The notes beneath the pieces were generated by a model. The model saw nothing but the letters and a program-made list of their open reading frames with translations. It was not told the origin of the DNA and did not search any database. Below, one piece after another: positions 1-8,188 of a stretch of DNA of 64,000 nt. How positions within the stretch are numbered: the first letter of the stretch is position 1; each line of letters begins with the position of its first letter. The stretch lies in assembly GCF_014054985.1 (NCBI RefSeq), contig NZ_CP059569.1, positions 2,340,500-2,404,499 on the forward strand. Direction: 5' to 3'. Made by a program: the position numbers and the translations under genes. The stretch is from Kingella oralis. Lineage in GTDB: Bacteria > Pseudomonadota > Gammaproteobacteria > Burkholderiales > Neisseriaceae.

Positions 1-696
1 TTGAAGATGGACAGCGGGATGCACCGCACGGGCTTTTTCCCGCATAACTATGCGGCGGCGTTTGCTGCACTGCGCCAGAGCGGCAAGGTGGGGGAGATTG
101 TGAAGATGTCGCATTTTGCCTGCGCGGACGAAACCGAGAGGGGGATGACCCAAATGCAGTTGGAGGCGTTTGATTTGGCTTGCGCGGGACTGGATGGGGC
201 GGAGAGCTTGGCGAATTCGGCGGCGATAATGGCGTATCCCGAGGCGCGGCGCGATTGGGGGCGGGCGGGGCTGGCGTTGTATGGTGTGGACCCGTTCGGC
301 GCGTTTTCAGGCAGCCTGAAACCGGTGATGCGCTTGAAAAGCGAGGTGTTCGCCGAGCGAGTGTTGCAGCCACACGAGCCGATTGGCTACGGCGCTTCGT
401 TTTACACCAAGCGTTCCACGCGGGTGGGCGCGGTGGCGGGGGGCTATGCGGACGGCTATCCGCGCCGCGCCGCGAGCGATACGCCGGTGGCGATTGACGG
501 CGTGCGCAGCCGTTTGATTGGGCGGATTTCCATGGATATGCTCACGGTGGATTTGCAGCAGGCGGATATGGGCGTGGGCAGCGAGGTGGAGCTGTTTGGC
601 GACATCATCAGCGTGAACGAAGTCGCCGCCGCGGCGGGGACGATTGCTTACGAGGTGTTGTGCAATGTGAAGCGGGCGAAGCGGGTTTATAGTTGA
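1..696 (+). CDS. alr: Alanine racemase, 3' part (5' end outside window)
   Basis: This is the C-terminal 231 residues of the PLP enzyme that interconverts L- and D-alanine for peptidoglycan; the family is about 350-370 residues, so roughly a third is missing at the left edge. The fragment shows KMDSGMHRTG at its start, LANSAA, RAGLALYG, and the tyrosine that acts as the second catalytic base in GGYADGYPR. It also has the substrate-binding GRISMDM motif and the C-terminal VKRAKRVY. An in-frame uptake sequence codes for FSGSLK. The TGA stop lies inside the left inverted repeat of a Correia-like element, so the last residue (Ser) and the stop come from an insertion. Function is certain. Confidence 0.96.
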   Translation: MKMDSGMHRTGFFPHNYAAAFAALRQSGKVGEIVKMSHFACADETERGMTQMQLEAFDLACAGLDGAESLANSAAIMAYPEARRDWGRAGLALYGVDPFGAFSGSLKPVMRLKSEVFAERVLQPHEPIGYGASFYTKRSTRVGAVAGGYADGYPRRAASDTPVAIDGVRSRLIGRISMDMLTVDLQQADMGVGSEVELFGDIISVNEVAAAAGTIAYEVLCNVKRAKRVYS

Positions 697-793
697 TTAG
701 AATTTCAATGATACGGCGTTGCCAACGCCCTGATGTACTATTCGTACACGGCTCTCGTTGTCGCCTTGTCTCATTTTTATTTTAATCAACTAT
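688..793. repeat. Correia-like repeat element (CREE/NEMIS-type), short form
   Basis: The two ends are inverted repeats: TATAGTTGATTA at 688 and its near-complement TAATCAACTATT ending near 794. The interior has the blocks ACGGCGTTGCC, GTACTATTCGTAC and TCGCCTTGTCTCATTTTT, which match the layout of the neisserial Correia element (TATAGTGGATTAA ends, ACGGCGTTGCC, GTACTATTTGTAC, TCGTCGCCTTGTCC). The length of about 106 bp fits the internally deleted short class. It sits on the last codons of alr. Confidence 0.8.
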
Positions 794-801
794 TATTTGG
801 C

Positions 802-840
802 GGCAGCCTGAAAATGGGGGAATAGGTTTTTCAGGCTGCC
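802..840. terminator. Inverted uptake-sequence pair behind alr
   Basis: GGCAGCCTGAAAA faces TTTTTCAGGCTGCC across a short loop. This forms a strong stem ending in T residues, the usual uptake-sequence terminator of Neisseriaceae. Confidence 0.6.
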
Positions 841-860
841 TATGCGCGCTGGTTTGCCGG

Positions 861-900
861 AGGCAGCCTGCGGAGCGTAGCGGAGTTGCGAAGCTAAAAC
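861..900. repeat. 40-bp uptake-sequence-derived repeat, copy 1
   Basis: Begins AGGCAGCCTGCGGAGCG and ends GTTGCGAAGCTAAAAC. Four further copies lie at 15810-15850 and 18790-18828 (reverse orientation) and at 20926-20965 and 23170-23209 (same orientation). The first ten bases are an uptake sequence whose TGAA end has become TGCG. Confidence 0.75.
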
Positions 901-1014
901 CATGCGGTGCATTCGCCTTTATCAGCCAAACATGGCACAATGCGCTGTTTTTTCAGGCTGCCCCACCCGCATCGGCAGCCTAGGCAGCCTGAAACCAGCC
1001 AAAGGATACCCACC

Positions 1015-1467
1015 ATGCTTAAACACTCTTTTCTCGCCGTTGCCGCGCTCGCCCTGCTTGCCGCGTGCGCGGGCGACGGCAGTTCCAAAAATCCCGCGAT
1101 GAAAGCGCAGGGAAGCTGGAAAGAAATCGGCAAAATCAACGAGGGCAACATTGACGTGTCCTACGATACAGGCAGCCTGAAACGGCAAGGCAACACCGCC
1201 ACGCTCACCGACCGCAAATACGTGCACAAGCCCAGCAAAGAAAGCTACCGCAACACGCCCGAATACAAATACGCCATCAGCCAATGGATGTTTCAATGTG
1301 ATGCTCGTACTTACCGCACTACGCAAACCGAGTTTTTTAATGACAAAGGCAAATCGCTCGCCAAACATCAATATTCCGCCAGCCAAACGCGCTACGAAAC
1401 CGCTTTGCCCGACACCCCCGCCGCCAGCCTGCTGAACATCGCGTGCGCGCCGAAAACCGCCAAGTAG
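1015..1467 (+). CDS. Surface-adhesin protein E-like lipoprotein
   Basis: A 150-residue predicted outer-membrane lipoprotein. Residues 1-18 form a lipoprotein signal with a hydrophobic stretch and lipobox LLAAC, the modified Cys being residue 18. The mature part (SWKEIGKINEGNIDVSYDTG, then a Cys in WMFQCDARTYRT, and a C-terminal NIACAPKTAK) resembles the surface-adhesin protein E family, which has an N-terminal Tyr/Asp-rich strand and two conserved cysteines. The ATG at 1015 was chosen because the lipobox then sits at the right distance; an upstream in-frame start at 907 would precede the signal. An uptake sequence inside the gene codes for TGSLKRQ. The family call is from pattern only; adhesion is not shown. 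Confidence 0.75.
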   Translation: MLKHSFLAVAALALLAACAGDGSSKNPAMKAQGSWKEIGKINEGNIDVSYDTGSLKRQGNTATLTDRKYVHKPSKESYRNTPEYKYAISQWMFQCDARTYRTTQTEFFNDKGKSLAKHQYSASQTRYETALPDTPAASLLNIACAPKTAK

Positions 1468-1488
1468 TCCGACCAATCGTTACCAACA

Positions 1489-1525
1489 GGCAGCCTGAAA
1501 GCCGATTTTCGCTTTTCAGGCTGCC
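1489..1525. terminator. Inverted uptake-sequence pair
   Basis: AGGCAGCCTGAAAG and CTTTTCAGGCTGCC enclose an 11-base loop between the lipoprotein gene and cysS. Confidence 0.6.
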
Positions 1526-1569
1526 CTTGCAATCAACCAACCTATTGTTTTTGTTTACAGAGAACCGCC

Positions 1570-2994
1570 ATGCCCAACCTAACCGTTTACAACACCCTTA
1601 CCCGCCAAAAAGAACCCTTTATCCCACTCAACCCGCAAAACGTGCGCATGTATGTGTGCGGCATGACCGTGTATGACTACTGCCACCTCGGGCACGCCCG
1701 CGTGCTGGTGGTGTTTGACATGATTGCCCGCTGGCTGCGCCAACACGGCTACCCGCTGACTTACGTGCGCAACATCACCGACATCGACGACAAAATCATC
1801 GCTCGTGCCAACGAAAACGGCGAGACCATCCAACAGCTCACCGCCCGCTTCATCGCCGCCATGAACGAAGATTCCGACGCGCTGGGCGTGCAGCGCCCCG
1901 ATGTAGAACCCAAAGCCACCGAACACATCGCGCAAATGATCGCCATGATTGAGCAACTCATCGCCAACGGCAAAGCCTACTCCGCCGCCAACGGCGATGT
2001 TTACTACGCCGTGCGCGAGTTCCCCGCCTATGGGCAGCTATCGGGCAAATCGCTGGACGATTTGCGCGCAGGCGAGCGCGTGGAAGTGGACGGCTTTAAG
2101 CGCGACCCGCTGGATTTTGTGCTGTGGAAAGCCGCCAAACCCGAAGAGCCGCATTGGCAAAGCCCTTGGGGTAACGGGCGGCCAGGCTGGCACATCGAAT
2201 GCTCCGCGATGGGTGGCGAACTGTTTGGCGACACGTTTGACATCCACGGCGGCGGCGCAGATTTGCAATTTCCCCACCACGAAAACGAAATCGCCCAAAG
2301 CTGCGGCGCACACCACGGCATCAGCGGCGAACACGCGCCCCGCGCCGCGCACAAAACCATCGACAGCCATGTGAAATACTGGCTGCACAACGGCTTTATC
2401 CGCGTGGACAACGAAAAAATGTCCAAATCGCTGGGCAATTTTTTCACCATCCGCGATGTGCTGAAAAAATACGATGCCGAAGTGGTGCGCTTTTTTATTT
2501 TGCGCGCACACTACCGCAGCCCGCTCAATTATTCCGACGCGCATTTGGACGATGCCAAACACTCGCTCACCAGCCTGTATAATGCCTTGGGCAACGTCGC
2601 CCCCGCGCCATTCACATTAAGCGAACACGCCAACGACTACACCCGCCGCTTCTACGCCGCAATGGACGACGACTTTGACACCGTAAAAGCCGTTGCCGTG
2701 TTGTTTGAGCTGGCAAAAGAAGTCAACAAAACCCAATCCGCCGAGCTTTCAGGCTGCCTGAAAGCATTGGCAGGCGTGCTGGGCTTGTTGCAACGCGAAC
2801 CCCACGAATTTTTGCAAAGCGGCGCGCCCGATAACGGCTTATCGGCAGACGCGATTGAAGCCTTGATTGCCCAACGCAACCTTGCCCGCGCCAACAAAAA
2901 TTGGGCAGAATCCGACCGCATCCGCGATGAACTCGCCGCGCAAGGCGTGGTGCTGCGCGATGCGGGCGGCGAGACGACTTGGACGCGGGAGTAG
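1570..2994 (+). CDS. cysS: Cysteine--tRNA ligase
   Basis: Class I aminoacyl-tRNA synthetase that charges tRNA-Cys in the cytoplasm; 474 residues is typical. The HIGH motif is HLGH at residues 39-42, just after the zinc ligand Cys30 (YVCGMT). Other zinc-site residues are in HIECSAM and HHENEIAQ, and KMSKS is at 283-287. The start ATG follows the usual neisserial opening MPNLTVYNTLTR. A back-to-back uptake sequence in the C-terminal region codes for LSGCLKALAG. It stands alone between two uptake-sequence terminators. Confidence 0.98.
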   Translation: MPNLTVYNTLTRQKEPFIPLNPQNVRMYVCGMTVYDYCHLGHARVLVVFDMIARWLRQHGYPLTYVRNITDIDDKIIARANENGETIQQLTARFIAAMNEDSDALGVQRPDVEPKATEHIAQMIAMIEQLIANGKAYSAANGDVYYAVREFPAYGQLSGKSLDDLRAGERVEVDGFKRDPLDFVLWKAAKPEEPHWQSPWGNGRPGWHIECSAMGGELFGDTFDIHGGGADLQFPHHENEIAQSCGAHHGISGEHAPRAAHKTIDSHVKYWLHNGFIRVDNEKMSKSLGNFFTIRDVLKKYDAEVVRFFILRAHYRSPLNYSDAHLDDAKHSLTSLYNALGNVAPAPFTLSEHANDYTRRFYAAMDDDFDTVKAVAVLFELAKEVNKTQSAELSGCLKALAGVLGLLQREPHEFLQSGAPDNGLSADAIEALIAQRNLARANKNWAESDRIRDELAAQGVVLRDAGGETTWTRE

Positions 2995-3030
2995 GCGGGG
3001 CGATTGTTTGTATTAGCTTGCAATGAAATC

Positions 3031-3077
3031 AAGGCAGCCTGAAAACGGATGATGATGATGCGTTTTCAGGCTGCCTT
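3031..3077. terminator. Inverted uptake-sequence pair behind cysS
   Basis: AAGGCAGCCTGAAAACG pairs with CGTTTTCAGGCTGCCTT. A second inverted pair at 3190-3226 serves the converging minus-strand cluster. Confidence 0.6.
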
Positions 3078-3255
3078 TGTATGTGGCAAAGCAAGTAGGG
3101 GGGGGGCGGCGGCTTTGCCACGCACCATTTAAGCATGGTGAGACGGTGCATGAGCAAGCTCACGCCCCTACTGTGGATGCCCCCAAACATTTTCAGGCTG
3201 CCTCAGCAATCCAAGGCAGCCTGAAATCTTATTGTTTGTGAACGCGAATGTTGGC

Positions 3256-4104
3256 TTATTTCGTTGCCGTAGTTGCCGCAGCCGAAGCCTCAGCAGCTTG
3301 CACGGGCGCGGCAGATTTGAACCATTTTTGGTAAATCTTGTCAAACGTGCCATCTGCTTTCACTTGCTCTATGCCCGCGTTAAGTTGTTTGAGCAATTCG
3401 GGCTTGTTTTTGGCAACCGCCAGCGCGTAATAACTTTTGGGCGATGTTGGGTCAACAATCACGCGCAATTTTTGGTCTTTGTAGTTATTGGCGTAATAAG
3501 TGAGCGGCGCGTAATCGCTAAAGGCGGCATCCACCTCTTTGCGCATCACTTGCTGCACCGCCGACCACACGCTGGTGTTGTGCACAATAGAGCCATTGCC
3601 TGCTTGTATTTGTAACACCATGTCTTCGCCCACGGAGTCTTCTACAACCGCAACTTTTTTGCCTTTTAAATCATTGGTGGAAGTGATGGGGCTGCCTTCT
3701 GGCACCAATATCGCTTGCGTAGTTTCAAAGTGGGAATTGGTGAAATCCACCAAGGCTCTGCGCTCGTCTGTAATAGAAATCGCCGATACTGCCAAATCTG
3801 CCCCTTTGCCCAAGCCTTCCAGCATTCCTGTGAAATCGTGCGGGATAAAGTTGGGGCGGAAGCCTTGTTTGTCGCCGATGGCGGTAACCAAGTCAATACC
3901 AAAGCCCGAAGGGCGGTTATCCGCATCTGCCATCACAAACGGGGCAATCCCGTTGATGTCAAAGTAAACATTGTAAACAGGGCGCGTGTCATTAACCGCC
4001 ACATCGGAGGCCACTTTGGGCTCGGCAACTTTTTGCACTTCGGATTTGCCGCAGCCAAGCAATGCCAATACGGCAACTAGGGGAATTAAACGTGTCATTT
4101 TCAT
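3256..4104 (-). CDS. Amino-acid-type periplasmic binding lipoprotein (SBP family 3)
   Basis: 282 residues with signal MKMTRLIPLVAVLALLGC, the lipobox LLGC placing a lipid on Cys18. The body has the family 3 solute-binding fold: an N-terminal lobe (RPSGFGIDLVTAIG), the GKGADLAVSAISITDERR signature, then LKGKKVAVVEDSVGED and a C-terminal Lys-rich helix ending KWFKSAA. Such proteins normally feed polar amino-acid ABC transporters, but no permease or ATPase gene is adjacent. It is the last gene of a minus-strand run with cheX-, cheY- and cheA-like genes, 33 bp from cheX, so a sensory role is possible (inference). Confidence 0.85.
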   Translation of the reverse strand: MKMTRLIPLVAVLALLGCGKSEVQKVAEPKVASDVAVNDTRPVYNVYFDINGIAPFVMADADNRPSGFGIDLVTAIGDKQGFRPNFIPHDFTGMLEGLGKGADLAVSAISITDERRALVDFTNSHFETTQAILVPEGSPITSTNDLKGKKVAVVEDSVGEDMVLQIQAGNGSIVHNTSVWSAVQQVMRKEVDAAFSDYAPLTYYANNYKDQKLRVIVDPTSPKSYYALAVAKNKPELLKQLNAGIEQVKADGTFDKIYQKWFKSAAPVQAAEASAAATTATK

Positions 4105-4137
4105 AATTTATCTTTCGCGTTTTCAGACTGCCTCAGA

Positions 4138-4596
4138 TTATTTGCGCAGGCTAATTACAATCGCTGCGCCGCGGTTGCGCCAAGTAATCGGAATCACAAA
4201 CGAACGGTCTTTGCGGGGCAATAAAATTTCATCGGGCGCGCCGCGCAACACGATGGGCACAGAAATTTCAAATTCTTCGCCAAATTCGCTACGGGCATTG
4301 CCCGCAATGGTATTCGCCACTTCGCCCACCAAGTCCACCATCAAGGCTTCGCTGGTATCTTTTTCGCCGATAAGCACCAGCAAACGTTCCAGCAATTCTT
4401 TGGGGGCAGTGAAATACACCACGCCTTGATTTTTGCCTGAAATGGCAATCACGCCCGTGAAATCTTTGGCAGAGGGGATTTTGTTTTCAATCAAATAGGG
4501 CGTGCCCACCACCAACTCTTCGCCCGCAATCATTTGCGCAAAATATTTTTGCACACCGTCCAAAAAGACTTGTAATTTTTCTTCTTTCATAATCAA
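4138..4596 (-). CDS. cheX: CheX-like phosphatase of a phospho-CheY
   Basis: 152 residues resembling CheX/CheC-family proteins, which dephosphorylate CheY. The catalytic ExxN pattern is present as Glu92 and Asn95 in LVGEVANTIAGNAR. The N-terminal half has the alternating strand and helix pattern with GVIAISGKNQGVVYFTAP, and the C-terminal half ends ITWRNRGAAIVISL. A ribosome site (GGAG) lies before the ATG. It lies between the CheY-like gene (99 bp upstream, across an uptake-sequence stem) and the binding lipoprotein, consistent with one signalling unit. Confidence 0.85.
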   Translation of the reverse strand: MIMKEEKLQVFLDGVQKYFAQMIAGEELVVGTPYLIENKIPSAKDFTGVIAISGKNQGVVYFTAPKELLERLLVLIGEKDTSEALMVDLVGEVANTIAGNARSEFGEEFEISVPIVLRGAPDEILLPRKDRSFVIPITWRNRGAAIVISLRK

Positions 4597-4645
4597 ACTC
4601 CTTGGTTCAAAAGGGTTTTAGCGCCGCTGAAACTTGCTTTGCTTG

Positions 4646-4689
4646 TTTTCAGGCTGCCTTGTTTCGTTTGTCTGAGGCAGCCTGAAAAA
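4646..4689. terminator. Inverted uptake-sequence pair between cheY- and cheX-like genes
   Basis: TTTTCAGGCTGCC and GGCAGCCTGAAAAA flank an 18-base loop. It may attenuate transcription between the two genes. Confidence 0.45.
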
Positions 4690-4695
4690 GGGTGG

Positions 4696-5061
4696 TTAAT
4701 CTTCCAACATCTCGTTTAAGGCTTGGAACAATTCTTCATCCGAAAAAGGCTTGTAGAGAAAACCGCGCGCACCCAGTTGCAAGGCTTTGATGCCTGTTGC
4801 TTTGTCGGAAAGGGCGGATACCACAAGGATATTGGCGTTCTCATCTAGGCTGGTGAGCTGGTAAATGCACTCCAAGCCGTCCATTTTGGGCATGGTTAAA
4901 TCCATGGTAACCACATCGGGATGATGCTGGCGATAGAGCGCGATAGCTTCTTCGCCATTGGCAGCGGAGGCAACCACTTCAAAATCCATCGTGCCCGAGC
5001 CGCGCGAAATGCGATTACGGATAACGTTTGAGTCATCAACAATCATGATGCGTTTAGACAT
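4696..5061 (-). CDS. CheY-type single-domain response regulator
   Basis: 121 residues forming only a receiver domain. The acidic pocket is Asp9-Asp10 (MIVDDS), the phosphoacceptor is Asp54 (VTMDLTMPKMDG), the switch Ser is residue 82 (VVSALS) and the conserved Lys is 104 (FLYKPF). There is no output domain, so it should act by protein contact. It lies 12 bp downstream of the CheA-like kinase gene and before the CheX-like gene, which makes kinase, regulator and phosphatase a complete phosphorylation circuit. No flagellar genes are seen; pili or another surface system are possible targets. Confidence 0.92.
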   Translation of the reverse strand: MSKRIMIVDDSNVIRNRISRGSGTMDFEVVASAANGEEAIALYRQHHPDVVTMDLTMPKMDGLECIYQLTSLDENANILVVSALSDKATGIKALQLGARGFLYKPFSDEELFQALNEMLED

Positions 5062-5073
5062 AAAATCAAATCC

Positions 5074-7170
5074 TTATCTTAACTTTGGCAGCGTGAAGCT
5101 GAATCGGGTGTAGCCATGCAAGCGGCTGGCAACGTTTACCGTGCCGCCCAGCGATACGATGCGGTCTTTAATAATATCCAAGCCCACGCCGCGCCCTGCG
5201 TCTTCGGTGCTTTTTTCGGCAGTGGAGAAGCCTGGGGTAAACAGCAAGGAAATCAGCGCACGCTTATCCAGCTTGGTGGCTTCTTCGGCGGTGTATTTGC
5301 CCAATGCCACCGCTTTTTGCGCGATGGCGGCGTAATCAATACCGTTGCCGTCGTCTTCAAAGGTGAGCAAGAATTTGTCGCCTTGGTCTTTCAGGCTCAT
5401 GTGAACGTGTCCCACGGGCAATTTGCCGCGTTGGCTGCGCACTTCGGGCGTTTCAATGCCGTGTACCACTGAATTGCGCAAGAGCTGAATGGCGACTTCG
5501 TTTACGATGCCATCCACTTTGCTGTTGCCTGTGGTTTCCAAGCCGCTGTATGTGAACGCTGCTTGTTTGTGGTTGCGGGCGGCGATGTCGGCAATAAAGC
5601 TGGCGTAGCGCGCATTGGGGTTTTGCGCGGCGGTGGATTGCCCTGTGTTGCTCATCACCACGGGCGCGCCACCGCCAATTTTGGCGAGCAAGTCTTCAAT
5701 GGTGTGGTTCAAGCGAATCAACTCTTCCAGTTGCACCGCCAAGCCCAAGAAGTTTTCGCCCGATAGTTTGGGCATTTGTTTCAAACGGTTGAGGTTGGTT
5801 TCAAAGTTTTCTGCCATAGTGGTAAAGCCACCCAGTTTCAAAGCGGAAGATTCGCCTTTCATACTGTGCACTTCGCGGTAAATGGCGTTCACTTTTTCGT
5901 GCAGCGAGCTGGTGTTGTCGCTTTGCGATTTCAATACGGTGTTGATGTTTTGAATGTGTTGATTGGTGTTGTCAATAAAGTCATTGAGCAAGGTACGGTC
6001 GGTGTGCAAAATATTGCTCAACATTTCCAGTTGCACGTCATTTTGCTCGCGCTCTTGTTCCATTTTTTGTTGCAACAGCACAGCATTGGTTACATCTTCC
6101 ACGTTTACCAACACGCGGGCAATGTCTTTGCCGTGATATACGCGGTGGAAGTTGAAATCCAGATAGCGTTCTTTGTCGTCAATTTTCACTTTTTGGTGAA
6201 TCAAGGGGTTCAAAGAAGCAATCAAACGTTCTTTGGTGCGGGGGTTGTAGAGCTGCCCCACGAAGTCGTTGGTGGTGTTCAAGTCGTTTGCGTTAATCAA
6301 GTTGCTTAACACATCCAGCAAGTTTTTGCCGCCCACATTTTTTTGACCAATCAGGCTTTCCAGTTGTTTGGAGTATTGCGAACCAATGGTTAAGTCTCTA
6401 TCCAGCAGGAACAGACCTGTGGTTACGGTGTCCATAATCTCGGTGGTTTCTTTTCTTGCTTCGTCGGCTAATTTATCGGCGGTGAGCAATTTGCGGATGA
6501 AGTAGAACAAGAACAGCGCAAGGTATAACACCGCGCCCACAATGCCGAAAATCTCTACGTTTCTTAATTGGTTGGTGCGGTCTTCCAATTTGGCACGTTT
6601 GCTTGCCAGCAAGAAATTGGAGATTTCGGTGAAACGGGCGTTGTTGTTTTGCAAACTCAATAGAGCGGTATTGAGCAATGCGCTATCGGCTGCGGGGTCA
6701 TTAGCAGCTTTTAAGTAGGCATCAACAGATGGTTTGGCATCTTTCCATTTTTTAACCATTTCTGCCATCAATTTCTTTTTAACCCCTTTATTGGAAGCGT
6801 CCACCAGATAGTGTTTGCCATCAATAGAAGTGTAGTCGCCACCTTGAGCGGTGGCTTGCAGCGAGCGCGAGAAGATGTCTTGCGCTTCTTTCAAGCGTTT
6901 TAACGCGCCTTGCACCACGGGGCTTTGCGGGTCTTGGTGGGTGTTCAGTTGCAGCAGCTGAATGTTTTCCAGCATTTCGCCGTAGGAGTTTGCCATCTCG
7001 CTGGTAACGTAGCTTTGGATGGAGTCTTCCTCGATTTCGCTGGAAATGTTGTTGGCGTAAATCAGCAGGGCTGCGAGTAGCACAACAAAGAAACCGATTG
7101 AGATAATCATCCCGCGATACCGATTCAAGCCAACGGATACATTGGCTTTGGGCGTAGTATTGTCGCTCAT
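5074..7170 (-). CDS. Membrane-anchored CheA-like histidine kinase
   Basis: 698 residues. Transmembrane helix 1 is at about 20-40, an extracytoplasmic domain of about 165 residues follows, and helix 2 is at about 206-227. A PAS-like region (about 245-365), a coiled stretch (365-400) and an HPt-like helical domain follow, with phospho-acceptor His435 in YREVHSMKGESSALKL. The kinase ATPase domain (about 555-698) has N box NEVAIQLLRNSVVHG, G1 box DDGNG at 606-610 and G2 box GRGVGLD at 659-665. This matches CheA-type His transfer and ATPase modules, but the CheA dimerisation and CheW-like domains are missing and a receptor is built into the same chain. It heads the cheY-cheX-lipoprotein run. Confidence 0.88.
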   Translation of the reverse strand: MSDNTTPKANVSVGLNRYRGMIISIGFFVVLLAALLIYANNISSEIEEDSIQSYVTSEMANSYGEMLENIQLLQLNTHQDPQSPVVQGALKRLKEAQDIFSRSLQATAQGGDYTSIDGKHYLVDASNKGVKKKLMAEMVKKWKDAKPSVDAYLKAANDPAADSALLNTALLSLQNNNARFTEISNFLLASKRAKLEDRTNQLRNVEIFGIVGAVLYLALFLFYFIRKLLTADKLADEARKETTEIMDTVTTGLFLLDRDLTIGSQYSKQLESLIGQKNVGGKNLLDVLSNLINANDLNTTNDFVGQLYNPRTKERLIASLNPLIHQKVKIDDKERYLDFNFHRVYHGKDIARVLVNVEDVTNAVLLQQKMEQEREQNDVQLEMLSNILHTDRTLLNDFIDNTNQHIQNINTVLKSQSDNTSSLHEKVNAIYREVHSMKGESSALKLGGFTTMAENFETNLNRLKQMPKLSGENFLGLAVQLEELIRLNHTIEDLLAKIGGGAPVVMSNTGQSTAAQNPNARYASFIADIAARNHKQAAFTYSGLETTGNSKVDGIVNEVAIQLLRNSVVHGIETPEVRSQRGKLPVGHVHMSLKDQGDKFLLTFEDDGNGIDYAAIAQKAVALGKYTAEEATKLDKRALISLLFTPGFSTAEKSTEDAGRGVGLDIIKDRIVSLGGTVNVASRLHGYTRFSFTLPKLR

Positions 7171-7565
7171 GGATTTTCCTTTATAGAAGTAAAAAAGTGT
7201 GTTTTCAGGCTGCCGAGAGGGGCAGGCTAAACGGGATGGCGCTCATCCGTCGAATCAGGCGGGCAAGTTGCACGGCACGCCGAACCGGTGCGGTTAGGTT
7301 GGTTTTATGGCTGGGGGCGATATGTGCAGCGGCATCGTGTAAACATGCTGCTTCTTGCCTTATCAAAAGTTTGCAAATTATTACAGAAAGCCTTGCGGGA
7401 AACAAGCTGGGCAAGGGCGGGCTGTTGAAATTTTGGGGCTTTAAATAGGCGGCAGGTGTTTTACAAGCAAGAAGCGTGCATGTTTGTGTAAAGATTGGCG
7501 GAGTGTGGTGCGGGGGTGCCTGCGGTGGCGGGGCTGTTATAATTTTGTTTTTGTTTGCGGGGTTG
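7171..7565. other. Divergent intergenic region, no gene seen
   Basis: This 395-bp stretch separates the kinase gene (leftward) from ampD (rightward). It holds one uptake sequence near 7200 and a TATAAT hexamer at 7538-7543 suited to ampD. The open frames in it have no ribosome site or recognisable domain and I do not call them. Confidence 0.5.
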
Positions 7566-8138
7566 ATGATGAACGATGCTTGGCAAGATGTTTGGCAACA
7601 GGGGCGCTGGCAAGGCGCGGCGCAAATGCACTCGCCCAACTGTTGCCCGCGCCCTGACGGGGAGACGGTGAGCTTGGTGGTGTTGCACAATATTTCGTTG
7701 CCGCCGTTTGAATATGGCACGGGCGCGGTGCAAAAATTGTTTACCAACCGGATTCAGGCTGCCGAACATCCGTTTTTTTCGCTGCTGACGGCGTTGCGCG
7801 TGTCCAGCCATTTTTTTGTGGCGCGGACGGGGGAAGTGGTGCAGTTTGTGTCGTGCGACGAGATGGCGTATCACGCGGGGGTGTCGGCGTTTCGCGGGCG
7901 CGAGAGGTGCAATGCGTTTTCCATCGGCATTGAGCTGGAAGGCTGCGATTTTGAGCCGTTTGCGGCGGCGCAATATGCGGCGTTGGCGCGGCTGCTGGGC
8001 GCGGTTGCGGCGCGGTATCCGATTGAGGCGGTTACGGGGCATCAGGACATTGCGCTCGGCCGCAAGACTGACCCGGGGCATTTTTTTGATTGGGATGCGG
8101 TGCGGGCGATGGGGTTTTGCGTGGATAGGAACGAGTAG
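7566..8138 (+). CDS. ampD: 1,6-anhydro-N-acetylmuramyl-L-alanine amidase AmpD
   Basis: Cytosolic zinc amidase of peptidoglycan recycling that removes the stem peptide from anhydro-muropeptides; 190 residues. It opens with MHSPNCCPRPDGETVSL followed by VVLHNISLPP, where His41 is a zinc ligand. The remaining ligands and the catalytic Lys are in TGHQDIALGRKTDPGH. The start was placed at tandem ATG codons 7566/7569 because the next residues match the short AmpD N-terminus; the open frame extends 90 bp upstream without support. An uptake sequence inside the gene codes for IQAAEHP. Confidence 0.95.
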   Translation: MMNDAWQDVWQQGRWQGAAQMHSPNCCPRPDGETVSLVVLHNISLPPFEYGTGAVQKLFTNRIQAAEHPFFSLLTALRVSSHFFVARTGEVVQFVSCDEMAYHAGVSAFRGRERCNAFSIGIELEGCDFEPFAAAQYAALARLLGAVAARYPIEAVTGHQDIALGRKTDPGHFFDWDAVRAMGFCVDRNE

Positions 8139-8139
8139 G

Positions 8140-8176
8140 TTTCAGGCTGCCTTGGATGTTGAGGCAGCCTGAAAAG
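8140..8176. terminator. Shared terminator of ampD and the RpiB-like gene
   Basis: TTTCAGGCTGCCTT and GAGGCAGCCTGAAAAG form a stem between two converging genes. Confidence 0.6.
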
Positions 8177-8188
8177 CATTTGGACGGC

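Noticed and set aside
7205..7747. 180-codon minus-strand frame upstream of the kinase
   Set aside because: It overlaps the 5' part of ampD on the other strand, lacks a ribosome site and shows no domain.
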